A stretch of 64,000 nt of DNA from Linepithema humile (lineage: Eukaryota > Arthropoda > Insecta > Hymenoptera > Formicidae). A model generated the notes under the pieces. The model saw only the letters and a program-made list of their open reading frames with translations. It ran no database searches and was not told where the DNA came from. A program made the translations under genes and the position numbers. Location of the stretch: NCBI RefSeq assembly GCF_040581485.1, contig NC_090129.1, positions 13,341,501 to 13,405,500 on the forward strand, in the 5' to 3' direction. Positions within the stretch are counted from its first letter, which is position 1. Each line of letters begins with the position of its first letter. This document shows, in pieces, positions 56,328-64,000 of this stretch.

Positions 56328-59300
56328 GAGGATACTGAAGTCATATTGTTACCGACCGAAATTTCAATTTTCTAAAAAGGGTGGCGTTTTTTATTGCTTT
56401 AATAGAATTACAAATCCTTTGGTGTAAATAAAGTACATATGCTAATCTTTCGGCAGTTGGTCAAATTTAAACCAAAAAATAAAAAACATTTTTGAAAATT
56501 TACCGGCAATGTCACCTCAAAGAATTATATCTTTTATATCAAAATTATACTGCTTCAATCTGCAAAACAAGACCATGTGCCGAAGAAGAGCGTATGAAAC
56601 AATAATGGAAAACCAAAAAAATAGAGCTTAGAGACTTATTTTCAAAACGCCACCCTTTTCCAGATTTATGTAAAGCATGTGTGCAATATAGAAAGAATAA
56701 GGTAAAAAAGAGCCATAGATTAGTTCCGAGATTTTGGGATAGAAGCGCTATACAGTTCTCAGTGCTATCTGTCATATACAGAATCTTTTAGGTTAGTTAT
56801 GTGTGTGTTAGTTGTGCGTGTGTGTGTGTTTGTGTTATGTGCTACGAAACCCGGCTGAAAAAAATGGGTTGAAGGCACTCTGAAGGATAAAAAAGTGTAT
56901 GTATTATACATAAATTTTGCAACATTTTTGCAAACATTTATATTATTTAATTACATACATTCATATTCTAATTTCTACAAAATACTTTTATTCATGTGCT
57001 TTATGTGTATATATTATGTATATTATGTGCTCCATATTATGTATATTCACATCAAAGTATCTATGTAAAAAGTTAATATCATTTTGTATATTGTACATTT
57101 TGTATATTTTTATAATAAATGTATATGTCATATAACTTATTTATAAAGCATGAAATATAAAGGTATTTTTAGTTTCTTGTATGCATTATTTGTAAAAAAA
57201 TCTTGATAAAAAAAACATTAATTTTGTGACTTGCAATTATCTGTTTCAATATATACTTCTTTTAAATACTTACAACTAGCCTTATTTTATGCGTTTACCT
57301 TGGTATCTAAAATACACATCAAAATATAAAATTAATTTCTAGTTCAGTAGAAAAAAAACATTGTAGTCTTACACCAGAGAGGAATGGGAAAATATCATGT
57401 ATATGTAATAACAAATAAATCACTTTTCCACTGACATTATACACAACTTTGCAGAAATAAATTTATTCTGTGAATTTTGAATGTGTAGTGCAGTTTAAAA
57501 CACACAGTCGAAATATGTCTATATTTTTGAAAAAATAATTCTGATTTTTCATGAATCACAGTGGTTTTATAAAATGTTCAATTTTAACCGTTTTTATTGG
57601 ACTGTACTTTAGACAATATTATATTTTGCCATTTCTCTCTGTTGTAAGACAAGAATGTTTCTTTTCTACTGTAATAGAAATACATTTTCGATTTTGATAC
57701 GTATTTTAAATACCAAGTTAATCACATAAAAAAAGGCTAATTGTAAGTATTTAAAAGAAGCATATAATGAAACAGATTATTGCAAGTCGCAAAATTAATG
57801 TTGTTTCTTTTATCAAGATTTTTTTACAAATGATAGACACAAAAAAATAAAAATATCTTTATATTTCATGCTTTAGAAATAAAAAATATGGCATATATCA
57901 TATACATTTATTGTAAAAAGAGTATACAAAATGATGTCAATTTCTTAGAAAAATATTTTGATATAAATATAGATAATGTGGAGCATATAATATACATTAT
58001 ATATATACATAAAGCATATGACGTAATAAAAGTATCTTACAATAAAGAATAAGACAAGCCAGAGGCGGTTTCCTCGTGGACTGGCAATATAGAATAAGAC
58101 AAGCCAGAGGCGGTTTTCTCGTGGACTGGCATTAGAAAACTCTTATTCTTGTCTTCAAGCCAGAGGCGGTTTCCTCGTGGACTGGCAATATAGAATAAGA
58201 CAAGCCAGAGGCGGTTTTCTCGTGGACTGGCAATATAGAATAAGACAAGCCAGAGGCGGTTTTCTCGTGGACTGGCATTAGAAAATTCTTATTCTTGTCT
58301 TCAAGCCAGAGGCGTTTTCCTCGTGGACTGGCAATATAGAATAAGACAAGCCAGAGGCGGTTTTCTCGTGGACTGGCAATATAGAATAAGACAAGCCAGA
58401 GGCGGTTTTCTCGTGGACTGGCATTAGAAAATTCTTATTCTTGTCTTCAAGCCAGAGGCGATTTCCTCGTGGACTGGCAATATAGAATAAGACAAGCCAA
58501 AGGCGGTTTTCTTGTGGACTGGCAATATAGAATAAGACAAGCCAGAGGCGGTTTTCTCGTGGACTGGCATTAGAAGAAAATTCTTATTCTTGTCTTCAAG
58601 CCAGAGGCGGCTTTGTCGTAGACTGGCAATATAGAATAAGACAAGCCAGAGGCGATCTTTCGTGAGTTGACAATTTTAAATAAATATAGTCAGAGGCGAT
58701 CTAACGTCAGCTGACAGTTTAGAAGAAATAGAGCTAAAGGCGATTTATTCGTGAACTGGCAAATTGTAAGAAATATTGTCAGAGGCGATCTATCGTGAGC
58801 TGACAATTTTAAATAAATATTGTCACAGACGATCTAGCGTCAGCTGACAGTTTAGAAAAAAGAGAGCTAAAGACGATTTATTCGTGAACTGGCAAATTGT
58901 AAGAAATATTGTCAGAGGCGATCTATTGTGAGCTGACAATTTTTAATAAATATAGTCAGAGGCGATCTAACGTCAGCTGACAGTTTAGAAAAAAGAGAGC
59001 TAAAGACGATTTATTCGTGAACTGGCATATTTTAAGAAATATTGTCATAGGCGATCTAACGTCAGCTGACAGATTTGAAGAAATACGTATTTATTTTAGT
59101 TAGCAATTTACTGCACGTGTGGTCTGTTTATATTTTATCAGATAATTTATAAGGTCATTTAACCTTTTTTCTCGCAATTGAAATTCTATCGTATGGCTGA
59201 ATGATGTACATACGAGACAAAATAGACTTATACAAGGTGTCTTATAGATATAAGTTAGATATGATAAAATATTTTATTTGAAAAATGTATGTATAATACT

Positions 59301-59971
59301 ATATATCTAATTGGAAAAATATGTTATATGCTTTTCCTATTTTTATTTTTATGTAATAAATACAAAATAAATAAATAAGTTAATTAATTATTGAATACAT
59401 ACATATACATATTGAATATAGTTATCTTTATTTTGTATTTTATATAACTAAAATAATATATACTTTTATTATTTCAGTCATTATCATATAAAATACAAAA
59501 TAAAGATAACTATTTATTGAATATATGTGTATATGTATATATTAATTAATTGATTAATTAGTTATTTAGTATTTACTACATAAGGATAAAAGTAAGAAAA
59601 GTATATGACATTTTTCTTCAATGATATATATAGTATTATATGTATATTTTTCATTTATTATTTTGTCATATTTAGTTTGTATTTATTTGACATCTTGTAT
59701 ACGCTTATGTTTTCTCGGACATTATATTGCAGCCTTGCAACGAAATTTCAGTCGAGGAAACAAGCGCAAGCATCGTTTGTTTACAAACTTCCGATGACAC
59801 ACGTACACAGACCACACGTCAGTGTAGTGAGTCACCACTACAAACAAATGCGTACACACGGACCTACGCGGCATAGGTCCGTAGGCTGCGCCGATAATGT
59901 CATTTCATTTTTAGTACCATCGAAATGATGGCGCTTTCGCGTCGGAGTTCGCCCGTCACTTCAGCATCCTC
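56328..59971 (+). mobile_element. TTAA-target non-autonomous element with hairpin-unit array (copy 2)
   Basis: Flanked by TTAA (56324-56327, 59972-59975). Near-identical to 12445-15954 over its full length; the visible differences are scattered single bases. It is 134 bp longer because an extra module of array units lies around 58880-59010. The left end reads GAGGATACTGAAGT (one change from copy 1). It landed in the LTR-like sequence 55286-60231. Confidence 0.85.
58066..59070 (+). repeat. Array of stem-loop units (copy 2)
   Basis: Same unit order as 14174-15065: GCCAG/CTGGC units first, then GTCAG/CTGAC units with AACTGGC units between. One extra triple module (AGAGAGCTAAAGACGATTTA ... CTGACAG) is inserted relative to copy 1. 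Confidence 0.85.
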
Positions 59972-60231
59972 TTAATACCGATCGCACCGATATTTTGCTA
60001 TTTTGTATTCTCTTTCGAATTCATTTCGCACACGCTTCGCATGTACACACGAGCATTAAAGCAGATCATTCGAAACAAATCATATCAACATCTTTCTTAA
60101 TAAACATTGTTTCATTACTTTAACACAAACGAGCATTTATTTATTTCACTGACATACCCCCAACCGACCGAACCCGGATTCCGGCGAGCTACTCCACGTC
60201 CGCCGAAGCTCACACGGTTTCAATTCCAACA

Positions 60232-60631
60232 TTTTGTTTTTGTTTAAAACACAAAATAAATAATTTTTATTTGAATATGGCGGGTACGGAGCACGGAACG
60301 GGTGAGCATGCGTTTTAGTTACTTTTTGCTAAAAAATGACGGATAAATCTTCAAAATGCGTTTACATTAGTGTCAATTCCACCAACATCAAGACTGAAAT
60401 ATGATAATCAACAGCTGAAATAAAAGAAATCACTGAAATATTTCATGTAAATGCTCAGGGCCATGGCGCTTAAAGAAACGTTAGCAGTAAAATTTAAGCG
60501 GTAAACAAATTGGCTAATCAATCTTACGCTTTTGAGAATACTACACTGTAATTGATTAATTTGTTTACTAATTAAGTTTTACTTATTGTTTCTTATGTTA
60601 TCATTGCACTCATTTACAAAATCATTGGTTA
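60232..60631. other. Noncoding stretch
   Basis: AT-rich, no ORF or repeat recognised. A GATATGGCGGGTACGG-like GC-richer start near 60275 is unexplained. Confidence 0.4.
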
Positions 60632-60771
60632 GGGCTTATCCAGACAAACTTGCATAGTCGCATAAAGATATGCATAAGGAAATTGATTGGTCCATTTCCT
60701 TATGCATCTGCTTATGGACCAAATGTTATCATACATTTATGCAATTATAGCAAGTTTATCTGGATAGGCCT
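60632..60771. mobile_element. PIF/Harbinger-like MITE (~140 bp)
   Basis: GGGCTTATCCAGACAAACTTGC at the left and GCAAGTTTATCTGGATAGGCC at the right are inverted and flanked by TTA, the 3-bp target typical of the superfamily. The inside is a palindrome around CATAAGGAAATTGATTGG. A half copy is at 33064. Confidence 0.72.
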
Positions 60772-60885
60772 TTATGCATCTTTGTCTTGAATCTTGAGAG
60801 CGGGCAGCTATGCCGTTTGTTGATCGAGCTTAGAAATTGTTCAGTGCTTGTTCTTTTTTGAACAATTGCATCATTTTTTTCACAT

Positions 60886-61115
60886 TTTTTGACACCGAGA
60901 TTCGGTTTTTTTCTAGTTTTATTCAATCTATATTCGTCTATATTTTCTGTCACCAAAAACTATATGGTCGAGAGATTGATATGTTCACGTAGTATTAGCT
61001 CTGTGTAATAAAATATTCCAGTGATAATTCTGGCCACCAAAATCAGCGGAGACAAGTACAATAGCTGTTACATACAGGTATAATTAAATCTTTACTTTTA
61101 CAATAGCAATATTCA
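60886..61115 (+). repeat. Duplicated segment, left copy
   Basis: Matches 61905-62132 throughout (GAGATTCGGTTTTTT, TCTATATTTTCT, AATCAGCGGAGACA(A/T)GTACAATAGC, ACATACAGGTATAATTA, CTTTTACAATAGCAATATTCA). Each copy ends in a CAG|GTATAA splice-donor-like site, so it may duplicate a promoter plus 5' leader exon. Confidence 0.75.
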
Positions 61116-61205
61116 TTTACCTAGCATATTTACTTAAACATTTACATTGATTTAAAGCATCGTAATATTCAGTGCTACATAAGGAATACATTCTTAAATC
61201 GATGA

Positions 61206-61895
61206 GAAACGATTCTTAATTTTGCATTATTGAAAAGTGACAATGCTACAAAACATCTTCCAGAATTAGTAACGTCAATGCCTTTTAAACACGCAAATAC
61301 CAATTCATCGAAAAAGGCAAAAAAATCTGACAAATGGAAGCACATCGATAGATTTGAAAGCAATATTTATGATGATATGTTATGAGACTGTCATATAGAT
61401 TATGTCTTATTAAAATATTTAAGGTCTCTACTAGTTTCAAAATACGATTTTGCTTTAGGTGTGCCAACATTTTTCGTTGCCGATCCAGTATGGGCTTTAG
61501 CGTGGTTATCTATTCCATCGTCGGTGTACACTAAAAATTCAACGCAATATATTGCAATCAGCACGCATCCTACTATGGAGAGCAAATGTATCATTGGAAA
61601 AAAATATTCCAAATATCATACAAATATGGGATATCGGCAATTTGGATCACGAGTAAGTTTAAAGATAGCGTGTGCGCGCGATAAATTGATATTAACTGTG
61701 CGTGTGTGTATGTATGTGTACTGTGTGTGATATTTCTACTTAATAATTTTTATTGGTATTATTATGATTTGTAATATTGAAATCTTTGATTTATCATATG
61801 ATTTATAATATCGAAATTTTTTTTCAGAGACAAGAGTACAAATAAAATACCCACTTTAGCTTATGCAATTGCACGTAATAGCGGCACAGTGTTTT
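61206..61895 (+). pseudogene. GTF3C2-like (TFIIIC subunit) exon block, degraded
   Basis: One frame (61206-61610) reads LPELVTSMPF, DKWKHIDRFESNIY, a TGA at 61383-61385, then PTFFVADPVWALAWLSIP and TQYIAISTHPTMES. After an A7 run at 61598-61604 the pattern continues one base out of frame as IIQIWDIGNLDH, followed by a GTAAGT donor (61654). A second exon-like piece after TTTTTTCAG (61828) reads PTLAYAIARNSGTVF. The VWALAW...YIAIS..P...IQIWD series is the WD-type region of TFIIIC subunits related to GTF3C2, which helps recruit RNA polymerase III. Stop plus frameshift argue for a pseudogene, though the A7 indel could be a sequencing error. Assigned from remembered family pattern. Confidence 0.5.
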
Positions 61896-61904
61896 TTAAT
61901 ATTT

Positions 61905-62132
61905 TTTTGTCAACGAAATTCGGGTTTTTTCAGTTTTTTTTTAAATTTGTCTATATTTTCTTTATCAAAAATCATATGGTTAAGAGATTAATATATTCGC
62001 GCAAATTTAAGTGATGCTAGCTGTGAAATAAAATATCCCAGTGGTAATTCTATAAAATCAGCGGAGACATGTACAATAGCTATTACATACAGGTATAATT
62101 AGATCTTTACTTTTACAATAGCAATATTCAAA
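61905..62132 (+). repeat. Duplicated segment, right copy; possible leader exon of the THAP gene
   Basis: See 60886-61115. The donor-like CAG|GTATAATT at about 62091 could splice to an acceptor such as TTATCATAG just before 63112, giving a 5' UTR exon for the THAP gene. Inference only. Confidence 0.5.
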
Positions 62133-62170
62133 ACATCGTAATATTACGTAAAATAATTATATTTATTAAT

Positions 62171-62880
62171 CATTAATAGTGAGACGGTTCGATTATTTGC
62201 GCGGAATAATTCGCCGGGATCAAAAGTTTGATCGGTTGGGGGCACATCAAGAAAACTCGCTGTTTGAGTGTAACAAAAAATAACTTAATTTATTGAAATT
62301 ACAAATAATATTAGGTTATTGCTCTTCCTTAATTAAATTAAAAATCGTGTTAATATAAAGCAAATAGAGCAAGAGCTGGGTCGAGTTGCTCAAAAATTCA
62401 TTTTTATTACAAATTAATACAGCTTTATTAATTTATTGAGTAATTGATGTCGGATATGTACAGTGTGGATAGACGTACCGTGTGGATACGTGTGTATAAT
62501 GAGTGGTTTGAACGTTTAGCATAACTGTGTATCAATGCGTTGTCTGAATGCTCGATATAAATGTGTATTAGTTACGGCGGTGTAAGGCGGCGTGAAACGG
62601 TTGACGTACGGTGACGCGGAAGCGTCGGCACAAGCGGACGCTGCGGTTGTTACTAGAGCACAGTACTGCAAGATCGAGCATCCTGCAACAGAGCAACATG
62701 AGGGGAACAGCCCCCACCATGCGGGCACTACACAAGCGAGAACTAGAGACCCTAAAAAAAGAGACTCGCCAACTCGTCACGTGACTGTTAGTGGACTCTG
62801 ATTGGCTGGTGTATGGATCGCACATTTGTGCCCCGTGTGCACCATAAAGCTACACTGAACTACACTATAACCTATTTTGA
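62171..62880 (-). repeat. Possible solo LTR (minus strand), ends unresolved
   Basis: On the minus strand an AATAAATTAAGTTATTTTTTG segment (62310-62270) is followed by TTACACTCAAACAGCGAG and CCCCCAACCGATC, the style of an LTR polyA site and U5. The GC-richer 62570-62830 would be U3. No matching TG/CA ends with target duplication were found. Confidence 0.3.
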
Positions 62881-63132
62881 TGAAGTGTGATGTGGTTACG
62901 TACGTAATGATTAGTGATGATTATATACGGATATATATTTTTAAACATCTATTGTTGGCAAGTTAATTATCTTATCTAAGTAAAATTATGAGAAAGAGCA
63001 ATATATATTGTTATAAAAAAGCTTTCAATTGATAAATTTAGACGCTTTATAGTAAATAAGTAGTATGAAAGTTAGAGATCTATTTCATTAATAATATAAT
63101 TCTTATCATAGATTTGGATCTTATATTTTGCA

Positions 63133-64000
63133 ATGCCATACATCTGCTGCGCATCGAGGTGCTTCAATAAATCCGGTGAAGGATATGCATTAGTGCGATT
63201 CCCTAAAGAAGACCAATATCAAAAAGCATGGTCAGATGCTGTTTGGGGCGAGAATGCGTCAAAACGTTCCCTGGAAAATCTTAGATTGTGTGAAGTGAGT
63301 GTACATCATAAGAATGTTATGCAAAATCAAATAAAAATAGTTTTAAAAGTGTTTCTCCATTTTCAGGTACACTTTGAGCCATCCGATTTTTTGATAGTGG
63401 GTCGCCGGAAAGAAATAAAAAAAGATGCAATACCATCACGCTTCTGTCGTTGTCCCTCTGACAATTCTTACAACAAATCGCAAGCAAGGAAGCGAAAGAA
63501 AAAGGAAACTTATGTGCGCAATATTAAAGCAAAACTGGATACTTCACAGAATTCAAATCATCAATATTCAATAGAGCATTCTTATAGCAAGAGGCTTTCA
63601 GAAAATCGTCTTCCTTTAAATAATATTTCGCCAAAGATTTTAGAGCATTCTTATAGCAAATCGCAATCTAGAAAACAGAAGAAAGAGGAAACTTATGTGC
63701 GCAATGTTAAAGCAAAACTTAATAGTCATATTTGTCAAGCAGTTGATATATGTGAGCATTCTTGTATCTCTGTAAAGAACTTAACTTGTCCAATAATCAA
63801 TCATACAATAGAAAATGCTGCAAAGTTATCCAAGAAACAAGTGCGTGTCATAAATCATCAATCTAATTGTCCATTTACTACACTTCCGTTATCAGTTAAT
63901 GAAATCAAAAAAAGATGTTCCATAGAGAAAAATTACATTATTTCAAATTCTGAAAACATTTATTTGTCTTTAGATGTTAATTCTATTAAAAGAACTGTGT
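63133..64000 (+). CDS. THAP-type zinc-finger protein gene (two exons, 3' end beyond window)
   Basis: Exon 1 is 63133-63294 (54 codons), intron 63295-63366 (GTGAGT...TTTCAG, 72 bp), exon 2 63367 to beyond 64000 and open throughout. Residues 1-80 form a THAP domain: Cys5, Cys10, Cys53 and His56 (C-x4-C...C-x2-H), FPKEDQYQKAW in the middle and a DAIPSRF segment in the place of the AVPTIF box. THAP domains bind DNA through one zinc; many family members are nuclear regulators and some descend from P-element transposase. After the domain, a basic segment (KSQARKRKKKETYVRNIKAK, about residues 90-115) is repeated about 60 residues later with changes. The rest is Ser/Asn-rich. Codons are unbroken, unlike all neighbouring transposon remains, so it is probably a functional host gene. 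Confidence 0.85.
   Translation, partial: MPYICCASRCFNKSGEGYALVRFPKEDQYQKAWSDAVWGENASKRSLENLRLCEVSVHHKNVMQNQIKIVLKVFLHFQVHFEPSDFLIVGRRKEIKKDAIPSRFCRCPSDNSYNKSQARKRKKKETYVRNIKAKLDTSQNSNHQYSIEHSYSKRLSENRLPLNNISPKILEHSYSKSQSRKQKKEETYVRNVKAKLNSHICQAVDICEHSCISVKNLTCPIINHTIENAAKLSKKQVRVINHQSNCPFTTLPLSVNEIKKRCSIEKNYIISNSENIYLSLDVNSIKRTV

Larger units (their letters stand above)
55286..60231 (+). repeat. LTR-like sequence interrupted by TTAA element copy 2
   Basis: TGTAACGGTGCAGCC at 55286; TATAAAAG at 55510-55517; AATAAACATTG near 60098; end CAATTCCAACA at 60231. The 55.8-56.3 kb portion has TAATTATTTCACCG-type repeats. Removing 56328-59975 joins CACCGTTAA to TACCGATCGCACCG. No target duplication is seen, so ends are tentative. 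It resembles the block at 43684-44614 in layout. Confidence 0.5.

Overview
The window looks like AT-rich, transposon-dense arthropod DNA, most likely from an insect and possibly an ant or other hymenopteran. That assignment is inference: it rests on base composition, the mixture of element families (mag-like Ty3/gypsy, DD41D mariner, Tc1, pogo, hAT, DIRS, TTAA-target elements), short introns and the absence of bacterial-style operons. Almost everything that can be recognised is mobile DNA, much of it nested. Only one probable functional host gene is visible, a THAP zinc-finger gene that starts at 63133 and runs off the right edge. A decayed exon block resembling the TFIIIC subunit GTF3C2 lies just upstream of it (61206-61895).

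Left part (1-16.3 kb). A gag-only LTR retrotransposon on the minus strand (to 2080) abuts a mariner end. A decayed Tnp2-type (CACTA/EnSpm-like) transposase (2650-3303, 3531-3844, 8346-8425) is split by a very young, apparently intact mag-like Ty3/gypsy element (3845-8340; LTRs differ at one of 179 positions; 5-bp target duplication). Next come a defective Tc1-like element with 389-bp terminal inverted repeats (8867-10554), a foldback element (11150-11452), an ACGTC-rich repeat and the first TTAA-target element (12445-15954). That element carries an array of short hairpin-forming units. A truncated relative (11748-12440), itself carrying a hAT MITE, lies immediately to its left.

Middle part (16.3-44 kb). 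About 12 kb of unique AT-rich noncoding DNA (16349-28702) is broken only by small foldbacks and a TA microsatellite. A 3.7-kb DNA transposon (28703-32415) follows, with ~365-bp inverted repeats and a ~640-codon protein of an arthropod family that I cannot place with certainty; one in-frame stop breaks it. Then come a hAT element with a solo LTR inside it (32868-35323), an element with dense GAATATTC sites and a solo LTR (37102-38337), a tRNA-derived SINE (38590-38870), a decayed pogo/Tigger transposase (39725-41990) and a reversed fragment of the TTAA hairpin-array family interrupted by another TTAA MITE (42411-43544).

Right part (43.5-64 kb). A mariner MITE is broken by an LTR-like sequence, followed by a decayed DIRS-type element with RT, RNase H and tyrosine recombinase (44821-47560), palindromes, a 2-kb solo LTR inside a foldback (49813-51852), a DD41D mariner with an inverted deleted second half (52183-54458), and a second near-identical copy of the TTAA hairpin-array element (56328-59971) inserted in an LTR-like sequence (55286-60231). 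The THAP gene region closes the window.

The items that most deserve attention are the covarying hairpin arrays in the TTAA family, the unclassified transposon at 28.7 kb, and the 21-base motif it shares with the TTAA MITE at 42.6 kb. All identities were judged by eye; no database search was possible.
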